Below, in pieces: positions 35,209 through 43,825 of a stretch of 64,000 bases of DNA. The translations under genes and the position numbers were made by a program. Origin of the DNA: Bacteroidota bacterium (GTDB lineage Bacteria; Bacteroidota; Bacteroidia; Chitinophagales; Chitinophagaceae); the NCBI GenBank assembly GCA_947460595.1, contig CANHGS010000014.1, positions 22,224 to 86,223 of the forward strand. The letters run 5' to 3'. Under the pieces are notes generated by a model. It made no database searches, had not been told where the DNA came from, and was given only the letters and a program-made list of their open reading frames with translations. How positions within the stretch are numbered: the stretch's first letter is position 1; every line of letters begins with the position of its first letter.

Positions 35209-36687
35209 ATGTTATTATTAGGATTAGATATAGGAACTTCTTCCATTAAAGTAGCCATTGTAGACGCTCAAACCCAGCAAACCATTGTTACTGTTCAGTA
35301 TCCGGATAAGGAAACACCCATTATTTCTTTACAAAAAGGTTGGGCGGAACAATCACCCAATGATTGGTGGGAACACGCCAAACTGGCCATAAAAAAAGCA
35401 CATGCCACCAATTTGTACCATGCTTCCGAGATTGGAGCTATTGGTATTGCTTATCAAATGCATGGTCTAGTATGTGTAGACAAGCAAGGCCATTTGCTGC
35501 GCGATAGTATTATCTGGTGTGATAGCCGAGCTGTTGCATTGGGTAATCAAGCATTTGACAGCATTGGTCATGAACAAGCCCTTTCTCATTTACTCAATTC
35601 ACCGGGTAATTTTACTGCATCCAAACTGGCTTGGGTTAAACAACAGGAACCTGAAGTTTATAGAAAGATTGCACAAGTGATGTTACCGGGAGATTATATA
35701 GCCTTACAATTAACCGGCAATGCTACCACTAGCATTGCTTCTTTGAGTGAAGGCATTTTTTGGGATTTTCAAACCAAGTCTTTATCTAAAGACGTATTCC
35801 AATATTATGGTCTTGATAAAACCCATATTCCAGCTATTCAAAATGTTTTTTCTGAACATGGGCTGGTATCTGCTTCAGTAGCAGTAGAATTGGGTTTAAA
35901 AGCAGGTATTCCTGTCTCCTACAAAGCAGGAGACCAACCCAATAATGCTTTATCCTTAAATGTTTTGGAGCCGGGTGAAGTTGCTGCCACGGCAGGAACT
36001 TCCGGAGTTATTTATGGTGTTACTGATCAATTACGCTATGACCAACAATCAAGGGTCAATAGTTTTGCACACGTAAATCATACCAGCGCAAATCCAAGAA
36101 TTGGCGTATTACTTTGCATTAATGGTACGGGTATTTTGAATAGTTGGATCAAACAAATTGCAGGTGCAGGAATGTCTTACGCCGCAATGAACCAAGCTGC
36201 TACTAGTGTTGCACCAGGATCCGATGGGTTGTATTTATTACCCTTTGGAAATGGAGCAGAAAGAATGCTAGAAAACAAAACCATTGACGCGCATATGAGT
36301 CATATTAACTTGAACAAACATGGTGCAGCCCATTTATTCCGTGCGGCCCAAGAAGGCATAGCATTTGCCTTTAGGTACGGACTAGATATTATGCGTTCTA
36401 ATGGTATGCAACCCGCAGTGATTAGAGCAGGTAAAGCCAATATGTTCTTGAGTAATGTTTTTATCAAAGCTTTTGTGAATGCTACCAATACCAAAGTAGA
36501 ATTGCATGACTGTGATGGTAGTGTAGGTGCCGCTATTGGAGCAGGCATTGGAGCAGGTGTTTTCAAAAACGCACAGGAGGCTTTTAGTTTGAAAAAAGCT
36601 TTGGAAACTATTGAACCTGATCAAGCATCTGCCTATGATCAATTATACGGTGAATGGTTGCAAGTGCTAAACAAACAATTACATTAA
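35209..36687 (+). CDS. xylB: Xylulokinase (FGGY family)
   Basis: Phosphorylates D-xylulose to xylulose 5-phosphate. The 492-residue length fits. The N-terminal phosphate loop LGLDIGTSSIKVAIVD, the substrate loop YQMHGLV, the FGGY-type AATAGTSGVIYG and the C-terminal adenosine region CDGSVGAAIGAGIGAG are visible. xylA follows after 95 bp. The araC-lacI pair upstream is the probable regulator. Confidence 0.95.
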   Translation: MLLLGLDIGTSSIKVAIVDAQTQQTIVTVQYPDKETPIISLQKGWAEQSPNDWWEHAKLAIKKAHATNLYHASEIGAIGIAYQMHGLVCVDKQGHLLRDSIIWCDSRAVALGNQAFDSIGHEQALSHLLNSPGNFTASKLAWVKQQEPEVYRKIAQVMLPGDYIALQLTGNATTSIASLSEGIFWDFQTKSLSKDVFQYYGLDKTHIPAIQNVFSEHGLVSASVAVELGLKAGIPVSYKAGDQPNNALSLNVLEPGEVAATAGTSGVIYGVTDQLRYDQQSRVNSFAHVNHTSANPRIGVLLCINGTGILNSWIKQIAGAGMSYAAMNQAATSVAPGSDGLYLLPFGNGAERMLENKTIDAHMSHINLNKHGAAHLFRAAQEGIAFAFRYGLDIMRSNGMQPAVIRAGKANMFLSNVFIKAFVNATNTKVELHDCDGSVGAAIGAGIGAGVFKNAQEAFSLKKALETIEPDQASAYDQLYGEWLQVLNKQLH

Positions 36688-36782
36688 AGTTTTATTTTAA
36701 TTATTTTTTCATCCATTTTCACAACCCCTTTCATTTTTGAATTTTGACTTTTGAATTTTATAACATTCTAAATTAAACAATC

Positions 36783-38114
36783 ATGAGTATCGTACTTGGA
36801 GACAAATCCTATTTTAAATCTGTTGGCCAGATCAATTATGAAGGCCCTGATTCCGATAACCCATTGGCATTTCAATATTACAAGGCTTCACAAGTGGTAG
36901 CAGGAAAAACCATGCAAGAATGGTTGCGTTTTGCTTGTGCTTACTGGCATAGTTTTGTAGGAAATGGAGGAGATCCATTTGGTGAACCCACCCATATTTA
37001 TCCATGGAATGCTGCTTCCGATGCCATTGGTAGGGCAAAAGACAAGGCCGATGCCGCTTTTGAATTCATGACCAAATTAGGCCTGCCTTATTACTGTTTT
37101 CACGATGTTGATGTTGTAGAATATACCAATGACATTGCAGACAATGAAAAACGCTTAGCTACTATTACTGCTTACTTAAAAGAAAAACAAGCAGCTAGTG
37201 GGGTTAAATTACTTTGGGGCACTGCAAACCTATTTTCCAACAGGCGTTATATGAATGGTGCATCTACCAATCCTGATTTTAGTGTATTGGCGCATGGTGG
37301 TGCTCAAGTAAAAGCCGCTCTGGATGCTACTATAGCACTAGGAGGGGAGAACTATGTATTCTGGGGTGGAAGAGAAGGTTATATGACTTTACTCAACACC
37401 AATATGAAACGCGAGAAAGAACATTTGGCTCGTTTTTTACAAACTGCTAGAGACTATGCACGCAAACAAGGTTTTAAAGGAACCTTTTTTATTGAACCAA
37501 AACCGTGTGAGCCAAGCAAACACCAATATGATTATGACGTTGAAACCGTTATTGGTTTTTTGCGTCAATATGATTTGCTCAATGACTTTAAATTAAATAT
37601 AGAAGTAAACCATGCAACCCTAGCAGGTCATACCTTCCAACACGAATTACAAGTGGCTGCAGATGCTGGTTTATTGGGCAGTATGGATGCCAACCGTGGT
37701 GACTATCAAAATGGATGGGATACCGATCAATTTCCTACCAATATCAATGAATTAGTAGAAGCTATGTTGATTATCTTGGACGCTGGTGGTTTTGCAGGTG
37801 GTGGTATTAACTTTGACGCCAAACGCCGCAGAAATAGTACCGATGAACAAGACCTGTTTTATGCCCATATTGGAGGAATGGATGCATTTGCCCGTTCTTT
37901 AATTATTGCAGACAATATTTTACAAAAATCGGACTACCAAAAAATCCGTTCAGACCGATATGCCTCTTTTGATAGCGGTAAGGGTAAAGATTTTGAAAAT
38001 GGCTTATTGAGTTTGGAAGACCTCCGCAATCTGGCAGTAGCTGCTGGTGAACCAGCAGTAATTAGTGGAAAGCAGGAGTACTTAGAGAATTTAATTAATA
38101 GGTACATCAAGTAA
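36783..38114 (+). CDS. xylA: Xylose isomerase
   Basis: Converts D-xylose to D-xylulose. At 443 residues it is a class II isomerase. The catalytic His is in [11 protein letters not shown], the metal ligand Glu in [15 protein letters not shown], and further ligands are in [17 protein letters not shown] and GSMDANRGD. Together with xylB it makes a complete entry route into the pentose phosphate pathway. The GTGAAGA repeat begins at its stop codon. Confidence 0.97.
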   Translation: MSIVLGDKSYFKSVGQINYEGPDSDNPLAFQYYKASQVVAGKTMQEWLRFACAYWHSFVGNGGDPFGEPTHIYPWNAASDAIGRAKDKADAAFEFMTKLGLPYYCFHDVDVVEYTNDIADNEKRLATITAYLKEKQAASGVKLLWGTANLFSNRRYMNGASTNPDFSVLAHGGAQVKAALDATIALGGENYVFWGGREGYMTLLNTNMKREKEHLARFLQTARDYARKQGFKGTFFIEPKPCEPSKHQYDYDVETVIGFLRQYDLLNDFKLNIEVNHATLAGHTFQHELQVAADAGLLGSMDANRGDYQNGWDTDQFPTNINELVEAMLIILDAGGFAGGGINFDAKRRRNSTDEQDLFYAHIGGMDAFARSLIIADNILQKSDYQKIRSDRYASFDSGKGKDFENGLLSLEDLRNLAVAAGEPAVISGKQEYLENLINRYIK

Positions 38115-38169
38115 GTGAAGAGAAGAAATAGAAGAAAGTGAAGAGTGAAGAGTGAAGAATGAAGAGTGA
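38114..38169 (+). repeat. GTGAAGA repeat directly behind xylA
   Basis: The xylA TAA stop is followed immediately by GTGAAGAGAAGAAATAGAAGAAA and then GTGAAGA, GTGAAGA, GTGAAGA, ATGAAGA, GTGA. This is the same motif and the same strand relation to the gene as behind gmhA and lepA. Confidence 0.9.
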
Positions 38170-38187
38170 TTTTATTAGACTAAACAA

Positions 38188-38220
38188 AGAAACCCTTGGC
38201 GTTGCCAAGGGTTTCTCTTT
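38188..38220. terminator. Terminator behind xylA
   Basis: AGAAACCCTTGGC (38188-38200) pairs perfectly with GCCAAGGGTTTCT (38204-38216) around GTT, followed by CTTT. The 13-bp stem is symmetrical, so it may work in both directions. Confidence 0.8.
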
Positions 38221-38291
38221 AGGAATAAGTTTGCCTGTTTTTAATAAAACCTAGGCACAGCCTAGGTAAACTCGTTTACTTAGATCAACGT

Positions 38292-38325
38292 CCATTCTTC
38301 ACTCTTAACTCTTATCTCTTCACTA
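38292..38325 (-). repeat. GTGAAGA-type repeat behind ndk (minus strand)
   Basis: On the minus strand this reads AGTGAAGAGATAAGAG then TTAAGAGTGAAGAATGG. It is downstream of ndk in ndk's own direction and is nearly identical to 7321-7345 behind lepA. Confidence 0.75.
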
Positions 38326-38390
38326 AATCTTTCTTATATATGTACCAAGTATTTCAATAAGACAATATAAAAGTTAAGTTGATTAGTAAA

Positions 38391-38423
38391 AAAAAGCCGT
38401 CTCGAATATCGGGACGGCTTTTT
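38391..38423. terminator. Terminator of ndk
   Basis: AAAAAGCCGTC (38391-38401) and GACGGCTTTTT (38413-38423) form an 11-bp stem. It starts 17 nt after the ndk stop on the minus strand, with the T-tract supplied by the A run. Confidence 0.88.
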
Positions 38424-38439
38424 CAATAAGGATCTATGA

Positions 38440-38856
38440 TTAGAAACGCTCTAACTTAGAGAAGAAGAAATCTCCTTCAATCATGGCATTCTCATCGCTA
38501 TCACTTCCGTGAACTGCATTTTCTCCAATAGAAGCGGCAAAGTTTTTACGGATAGTACCTTCTGCAGCATTGGCTGGATTGGTAGCTCCAATTAGTTCTC
38601 TAAAATCAGCAACTGCATTCTCTTTTTCCAAAATGGCAGCCACAATAGGTCCGCTGCTCATAAAATTAACTAGTTCACCAAAAAATGGTCTTTCACGGTG
38701 AATATCATAGAAAAGACCTGCTTGTTCTTCAGACAATTTGATCCATTTCATGGCTTTAATGGAAAAACCGGCTTTAATGATTTGGTCAAGAATGGCACCA
38801 GTATAACCCTTAGAAGTGGCATCCGGCTTAATCATGGTAAAAGTTCTGTTACTCAT
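38440..38856 (-). CDS. ndk: Nucleoside diphosphate kinase
   Basis: Transfers the gamma-phosphate from ATP to nucleoside diphosphates. The 138-residue length is standard. [12 protein letters not shown] at the N-terminus and the catalytic His in [12 protein letters not shown] are visible. It is a single gene with its own promoter and terminator, divergent from the nrnA-like gene. Confidence 0.97.
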   Translation of the reverse strand: MSNRTFTMIKPDATSKGYTGAILDQIIKAGFSIKAMKWIKLSEEQAGLFYDIHRERPFFGELVNFMSSGPIVAAILEKENAVADFRELIGATNPANAAEGTIRKNFAASIGENAVHGSDSDENAMIEGDFFFSKLERF

Positions 38857-38875
38857 ATATTATAAATTTCGTATG

Positions 38876-38883
38876 CAAATTTA
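38876..38883 (-). promoter_or_regulatory. -7 box of ndk
   Basis: Minus-strand TAAATTTG matches TAnnTTTG exactly; it ends 19 nt before the ndk ATG. Confidence 0.5.
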
Positions 38884-38987
38884 CGAACAAATCCCCGAAG
38901 AATGCTGCAGATTTGCTTTGTTTTTGTTAATTAGGGATAAATTGTTTTGATATAATAAGTTCAAACCCGCAATTTTGCGGCCAATCT

Positions 38988-39995
38988 ATGCAAGACATCA
39001 GTCAATTTTATCACTTACTCAACACCCCCAAAAAAGCGGTTATTACCATGCATCAAAAGCCAGACGGCGATGCCATGGGCTCTGCGCTGGGATTGTATCA
39101 TTTTTTGGTGGCCTTGGGCCACGATGTTCAAGTGATTTCTCCCACTAACTGGGCTGATTTTTTAGACTGGATGCCTGGGGTAAAAACATTGATTGACTTT
39201 GAAAGAAATCGAGAAAAGTGTTTAAATATTATAGAAACCACCGATTGGTTGTTCTGTTTAGATTTTAATGTGCTGCATAGAACCAAGCACATGGAAAAGC
39301 CCTTAACAGAAGCCAAATGTGTAAAAATCTTGATAGACCATCATGAACAGCCACAGGTTGCTGCATTTGATTATGGAGTAAGTATTACGTCTAAAAGCTC
39401 CACATGTGAGATGGTTTATGACTTTATCATGGCATCCGGCCATGGCCCATTATTAGATACCACTATGGCGCAATGCCTCTATACTGGTTTGATGACCGAT
39501 ACGGGTTCTTTTCGTTTTCCTGCAACTACTGCATCTGTTCATAGGGCTATTGCTCATTTTAAAGACCTTGGTTTAGACCATCGTCAGATTCATGAAGAGA
39601 TTTATGACAATTTCTTAGAAAGCAGGTTGCGATTTATTGGCTATGCATTGTTGAACAGAATGGAAGTTTTGTATGAATACAATACGGCAATTATGTATAT
39701 CACTCACGCAGATTTACATAAATTTGATATCAAGACAGGAGATACAGAAGGGTTGGTAAATTATTTATTAACCATTAAGGGTATCCGTTTTGGCGCAATT
39801 TGTATAGATAGGGATGAAGAAAGAAAGTGGAGCTTTAGAAGCAAGGGTGGTTTTGACGTAAATACCTTTGCAAGAAAGCATTTTGAAGGTGGCGGACATT
39901 TTAATGCTTCTGGCGGTAGAAGCAGTGATAGTTTGGAAAATACCGTATTGAAATTTAAACAAGTAATAAAAGAATATCAAAATCAACTCCAGTAA
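38988..39995 (+). CDS. DHH-family phosphoesterase (NrnA-like oligoribonuclease / pAp phosphatase)
   Basis: A 335-residue DHH/DHHA1 protein that degrades short RNA oligonucleotides and possibly pAp. Metal motifs are KPDGDAMGSALGLYHFL, CLDFN, LIDHHEQP and a Asp in GLMTDTGSFRF. The DHHA1 substrate motif GGGHFNASGGRS is at the C-terminus. The FKBP gene begins one base after its stop, so the two are co-transcribed. Confidence 0.9.
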   Translation: MQDISQFYHLLNTPKKAVITMHQKPDGDAMGSALGLYHFLVALGHDVQVISPTNWADFLDWMPGVKTLIDFERNREKCLNIIETTDWLFCLDFNVLHRTKHMEKPLTEAKCVKILIDHHEQPQVAAFDYGVSITSKSSTCEMVYDFIMASGHGPLLDTTMAQCLYTGLMTDTGSFRFPATTASVHRAIAHFKDLGLDHRQIHEEIYDNFLESRLRFIGYALLNRMEVLYEYNTAIMYITHADLHKFDIKTGDTEGLVNYLLTIKGIRFGAICIDRDEERKWSFRSKGGFDVNTFARKHFEGGGHFNASGGRSSDSLENTVLKFKQVIKEYQNQLQ

Positions 39996-39996
39996 C

Positions 39997-40923
39997 ATGA
40001 TCAAAAACACCATCAAGCTTTTATTAGCAATTGTATTGTTTGCAAGTTGTAACCAATATGAAAAATCTCCTAGCGGCCTTGCTTACAAAATAACTAAGGG
40101 CAATGGAAAAGAGAAATTGAAACACGGACAAGCTATTAAATTGAACATTCAATACAAACTGCCCGCAAAAGACAGCATATTGAGCTCTTCTTTTGAGCAT
40201 ATTCCCGTTTATTTTGTGCTTGATACCGCCAATTTGGGTAAATACAATTTCACTGAATTATTGACTTCTGTTTCTGAAGGAGATAAAATTGAATTCCGTT
40301 TGAGCATTGATACCTTAAAGAAAATGGGTATGGTAGAATACAATACTATTTTCCACAAAGGCGATTTTATTGCCGGTAAAGTAGATATTGTTAAAACATT
40401 CCCAGGTCAACCAGAAATGATGGCCGATTATACCAAGGAAGTTGAAGCAGAAAAGCAAAAAGAAATTGCTGCTTTAAAAGCGTATACTGATAAAAAAGGT
40501 ATCAAAACGCAGTCTACTCCAGGTGGTGTATTGGTAGAAATCATTACTCCAGGTGAAGGAGCAAAAGCCGATTCTGGAATGCAAGCATCTGTATTGTACA
40601 GAGGTGCGTTCTTAGATAGCAAAAAGGCATTTGATTCCAATATGGTTAACGGTGCTGGTCAACCATATGACGTAGTGGTTGGTTCACATAGTGTTATTCA
40701 AGGTTGGGAAGAAGGTTTGAAATTGTTGAGCAAGGGCGCCAAAGCTCGTTTCTTTATCCCAGCAATGCTAGCTTATGGACCACAAGGTTCTCAGCCAGTG
40801 ATTCCTCCTTATGCTAATCTAACTTTTGACATTCAGATAACTGATGTTAAAGTGCCAGCACCTAAACCAGCACAACAAACCATGCCAGGGGCACAACCGC
40901 AAGGTCAACCGGTTGGTAAATAA
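39997..40923 (+). CDS. FKBP-type peptidyl-prolyl isomerase lipoprotein, tandem domain
   Basis: A 308-residue lipoprotein (lipobox LFASC, Cys about residue 18). The C-terminal part (about 165-290) is a canonical FKBP domain (VLYRGAFLDSKKAFDSN, VIQGWEEGLKLLSKGAKARFFIP, IPPYANLTFDIQI). The segment about 25-130 resembles a second, degenerate FKBP domain. It ends in a Pro/Gln-rich tail. It probably assists folding in the periplasm. It is coupled to the nrnA-like gene and ends at a strong bidirectional terminator. Confidence 0.88.
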   Translation: MIKNTIKLLLAIVLFASCNQYEKSPSGLAYKITKGNGKEKLKHGQAIKLNIQYKLPAKDSILSSSFEHIPVYFVLDTANLGKYNFTELLTSVSEGDKIEFRLSIDTLKKMGMVEYNTIFHKGDFIAGKVDIVKTFPGQPEMMADYTKEVEAEKQKEIAALKAYTDKKGIKTQSTPGGVLVEIITPGEGAKADSGMQASVLYRGAFLDSKKAFDSNMVNGAGQPYDVVVGSHSVIQGWEEGLKLLSKGAKARFFIPAMLAYGPQGSQPVIPPYANLTFDIQITDVKVPAPKPAQQTMPGAQPQGQPVGK

Positions 40924-40944
40924 TTCTGACAGATGATTTTTATG

Positions 40945-40976
40945 ATAGGTCCCTCCGGAATTCCGGAGGGACCTAT
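40945..40976. terminator. Perfect 32-bp palindrome, bidirectional terminator
   Basis: ATAGGTCCCTCCGGAA is followed directly by its reverse complement, then TTTTT on the right; TTTTTAT lies on the left side outside. It sits between the convergent FKBP and folP genes and should stop both. Confidence 0.92.
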
Positions 40977-40978
40977 TT

Positions 40979-41824
40979 TTATTTTAAGTAAGTAGTGAGT
41001 GTAATAGCTTCCTTAGCTTCCTTTACATCATGTACACGTAATAGATTAGCACCTGCTAATAATCCAGCTGTATGTAATACGGTTGTTCCATTTAAGGCTT
41101 CTGCTGCGCTTACTCCCAAAGTTTTATAAATGCTGGATTTGCGTGAAACACCTAATAAAATAGGACAGTCTAGTATTTTTAATAATCCTAGGTCTCTGAT
41201 CAATTGAAAATTTTCTTCTGCGGTATTACCAAATCCAAAACCTGGATCAATGATCACATCTTTTATTCCAGCAGCAATACAAGCAGCTTTTCTTTCAATG
41301 AAAAAATCTAGCACGGTTTGGCTAATATTATCTGTTGGTTTTCTACGGTGCATATTTTCCATACTTCCTCCCATATGCATAGCTATATAGGGGGTATTTA
41401 AAGCAGCAACTGTAGAAAGCATCTCAGGATAAAAGAGACCCGCACTAATATCATTGACTATATCGGCTCCAGCCATTACGGCTTCCTGAACCACAGCAGG
41501 GTAGAAGCTATCAATAGAGATTAGAACCTGAGGATAAGCTAATTTAAGGGCATTGATCAGTGGTACAACCCTACTAATTTCCATATCTGGCCCTACCATC
41601 TCTGCGCCAGGCCTAGTACTTTGCCCCCCAATATCTAAAATGACTGCTCCGGCTGTAATCATGGTTTGAGCCCTCTCCAAAACGGTATTCAAAGCAGTTC
41701 TGCTCTCGGCATGGAAACTGTCTGGGGTGGCATTGAGAATGCCCATTATTTGGGCAGTTGGCCAATGAACCAATCTTCCCCTACAGTTAAGCGTGAAACT
41801 ATTGCGGTTTGAATTATCTTGCAT
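40979..41824 (-). CDS. folP: Dihydropteroate synthase
   Basis: Condenses 6-hydroxymethyl-dihydropterin pyrophosphate with p-aminobenzoate in folate synthesis. The TIM-barrel protein shows MGILNATPDSF, ILDIGGQSTRPGAE, VNDISAG, DPGFGFGN and GVSRKSS, all pterin- or pyrophosphate-site motifs. I start at ATG 41824 (281 residues) because an exact TAnnTTTG box lies 6 nt upstream; the frame is open to 41866 but that would include the promoter. Confidence 0.95.
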   Translation of the reverse strand: MQDNSNRNSFTLNCRGRLVHWPTAQIMGILNATPDSFHAESRTALNTVLERAQTMITAGAVILDIGGQSTRPGAEMVGPDMEISRVVPLINALKLAYPQVLISIDSFYPAVVQEAVMAGADIVNDISAGLFYPEMLSTVAALNTPYIAMHMGGSMENMHRRKPTDNISQTVLDFFIERKAACIAAGIKDVIIDPGFGFGNTAEENFQLIRDLGLLKILDCPILLGVSRKSSIYKTLGVSAAEALNGTTVLHTAGLLAGANLLRVHDVKEAKEAITLTTYLK

Positions 41825-41830
41825 GTAGTT

Positions 41831-41838
41831 CAAAGATA
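41831..41838 (-). promoter_or_regulatory. -7 box of folP
   Basis: Minus-strand TATCTTTG, exact TAnnTTTG, separated from the folP ATG by 6 nt. It supports the shorter folP start and another very short leader. Confidence 0.6.
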
Positions 41839-41867
41839 TTACTAAGCATTTAACGGAGCATATCAAA

Positions 41868-42416
41868 ATGGATACGAATCAACAATATGATCAAGCAATA
41901 CAGGGATGTAGGGATATTTTTATCAAAAAAACCAAGGACTATGGAACTGCATGGCGGGTTTTGAGAAGCATTTCTGTGGTAGACCAGATTTATATTAAAG
42001 CATTGAGAATCCGTACCATACAAGACAAGCGTACACAAAAAGTAGAAGATGGTATTCCTTCTGAATTCAAAGGAATAGTGAATTATGCGGTTATAGGTTT
42101 GATTCAATTAGCCTTGGATAATCCTACGGTGGAAGAAGTGCCAGTGGAGAAAGTAGAAAAATGGTATCAGGAATACGTGACGTTTGCGCGTAATACTATG
42201 CTCAATAAAAACCATGATTATGGGGAGGCTTGGCGCGATATGAGTCAAGAAAGTTTTGCCGATTTAATCCTAGTAAAGCTCTTGCGTATAAAACAAATTC
42301 TTCAAAACGATGGACAGACCTTGATCTCAGAAGGTATTGACGCCAATTATGTAGACATTTTGAATTACGCCGTATTTGCATTGATCCTAATGGAAGAAGG
42401 GAAACACAAAAGCTAA
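41868..42416 (+). CDS. DUF1599 protein with internal duplication
   Basis: A 182-residue protein of the DUF1599 family (function unknown, possibly linked to nucleotide metabolism). Two similar halves are visible: IKKTKDYGTAWRVLR...KALRIRTIQ...GIVNYAVIGLIQL and LNKNHDYGEAWRDMS...KLLRIKQIL...DILNYAVFALILM. Both share K-x-DYG-x-AWR, LRI and NYA. It is divergent from folP (43 bp) and is followed after 2 bp by the DoxX-like gene. Confidence 0.85.
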   Translation: MDTNQQYDQAIQGCRDIFIKKTKDYGTAWRVLRSISVVDQIYIKALRIRTIQDKRTQKVEDGIPSEFKGIVNYAVIGLIQLALDNPTVEEVPVEKVEKWYQEYVTFARNTMLNKNHDYGEAWRDMSQESFADLILVKLLRIKQILQNDGQTLISEGIDANYVDILNYAVFALILMEEGKHKS

Positions 42417-42418
42417 TC

Positions 42419-43537
42419 ATGAAAATACTGCTATTGGTTATCAGATGGGTTGTGGGTTTATTGTTCATCTTTTCTGGACTGGTTAAAGCCAATGACCCAC
42501 TTGGATTGGCTTATAAAATGCAGGAATTTTTTGAAGTATGGGGCATGCATGGTTTGCAAGACTATACGCTTTTGTTTTCTTTATTAATGAACACATTTGA
42601 AGTAGTTGCAGGAGTAGCTGTAATTGTTGGTTGGCAGATGCGTTTGTTTAGTTGGCTATTGTTATTGCTTATTGTATTCTTTACTTTTTTAACAGGCTAT
42701 GCCGTTCTTTCAGGCAAAATAAAAACCTGTGGTTGTTTTGGAGATTGTATTCCCTTGAGTTCTGAGCAATCTTTTATCAAAGACTTGATTTTATTGGTGT
42801 TGATTATCTTCTTGTTCTTGATGCGCAAAAAGATTCAGCCTGAACTAGCTAGCAAAACCGCTTTGAAACTATTGATATTTAGTTTGGCCGGAACTATTTT
42901 TTTACAGTACCGAGATTTAAGATATTTACCCGTTGTAGATTGCCTTCCTTATAAAAAGGGGAATGATATTATTGAGCAAATGCAAGTACCCGCAGGAGCT
43001 ATTCCGGACAGTCTTACTTTGAATTTTGTCTACAAGAAAAATGGAAAAATACTCAATTTTGACCAAGCGCATTTTCCAGATGATTTTGATACAACCTATG
43101 AATACATAGACCGCAAAGACGTAGTAGCCAGAAAAGGGAATGGAATGTTGGCACCTATTGCCGATTTTAGTGTACAATCACTCACCGGTGCAGATACCAC
43201 TAGGGCCATTTTTCAAACAGATAAATACATCTTGGTCATGGCCCAAGATTTTGAAAACTATGACAAATGGAAAACGGCTATTGTTGGTTTGATCCAAGAT
43301 GCCCAATCCAAACATATCCCCATATTTTTAGTAACCGCTGATGCCCATACAGCGGCAGAACAATTTAGAACTATTGAAATTTTGAAATGCGATGCTACCG
43401 TTATGAAAACGGCTGCAAGGGTAAAACCAACTATCTTTCTAATGGAACGCGCTAAAATCAAGGAGAAATTTAGTGTGTATAATCAAAGCTTGATGCAGGA
43501 TGCCACCGATATTATCATGGGTAAAAAGCTTAACTAA
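42419..43537 (+). CDS. DoxX/MauE-like membrane protein (BT_3928 family) with soluble C-terminal domain
   Basis: The 372-residue protein has four to five N-terminal membrane helices (about 4-22, 45-65, 68-90, 118-138, 148-162) of the DoxX/MauE type, including KTCGCFGDCIPL with three Cys beside the membrane. Residues about 170-372 form a soluble domain that looks thioredoxin-like in arrangement but lacks a CxxC. Folding or redox roles are plausible but unproven. It overlaps the convergent DUF721 gene by 8 bp. Confidence 0.8.
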   Translation: MKILLLVIRWVVGLLFIFSGLVKANDPLGLAYKMQEFFEVWGMHGLQDYTLLFSLLMNTFEVVAGVAVIVGWQMRLFSWLLLLLIVFFTFLTGYAVLSGKIKTCGCFGDCIPLSSEQSFIKDLILLVLIIFLFLMRKKIQPELASKTALKLLIFSLAGTIFLQYRDLRYLPVVDCLPYKKGNDIIEQMQVPAGAIPDSLTLNFVYKKNGKILNFDQAHFPDDFDTTYEYIDRKDVVARKGNGMLAPIADFSVQSLTGADTTRAIFQTDKYILVMAQDFENYDKWKTAIVGLIQDAQSKHIPIFLVTADAHTAAEQFRTIEILKCDATVMKTAARVKPTIFLMERAKIKEKFSVYNQSLMQDATDIIMGKKLN

Positions 43538-43811
43538 TAATTACTTCATCAATCACGGTTTCTCCAAAAGCTTCATTAACCCTTGCAATGATTTGCGGTT
43601 TCTGGAATTGCAATTCATTTTTCAAAGGCCCCACAGCGGTTTGAATATAAAGTTTCTTGTTGAAAATTTTAATCTTGTCTGTGTATTTGAAAATGGTTTT
43701 GCCCATGAGTTTCTCCCAAATTTCTTCAATTTGAACAGCGCGTACCCCGTTATTTAAATGACTTTTTTTCAAAAAGCCCTTGATGGCATCTCCTATATGA
43801 AACTCAGACAT
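43530..43811 (-). CDS. DUF721 family protein (DciA-like)
   Basis: A 93-residue protein of the DUF721 family, to which the bacterial replicative-helicase loader DciA belongs. The KH-like core is visible as VQIEEIWEKLMGKTIFKYTDKIKIFNKKLYIQ in the middle and PLKNELQFQKPQIIARVNEAFGE near the end. It lies 14 bp downstream of recF on the same strand, as in other phyla where dciA-like genes adjoin recF, supporting a replication role. Confidence 0.85.
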   Translation of the reverse strand: MSEFHIGDAIKGFLKKSHLNNGVRAVQIEEIWEKLMGKTIFKYTDKIKIFNKKLYIQTAVGPLKNELQFQKPQIIARVNEAFGETVIDEVIIS

Positions 43812-43825
43812 AACTCAAAGTTAGG

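Larger units (their letters stand above)
38115..38439. other. 325-bp intergenic region with repeats and hairpins, no gene
   Basis: Reading from xylA to ndk it contains a GTGAAGA repeat on the + strand, a 13-bp-stem terminator, a hairpin ACCTAGGC-ACA-GCCTAGGT (38249-38267), a small GTAAA-CTCG-TTTAC hairpin (38266-38279), an inverted GTGAAGA-type repeat and the ndk terminator. No ORF with support was seen. Confidence 0.75.

Noticed and set aside
41825..41866. Upstream start for folP
   Set aside because: The extension would cover the exact TAnnTTTG promoter box and has no family similarity.
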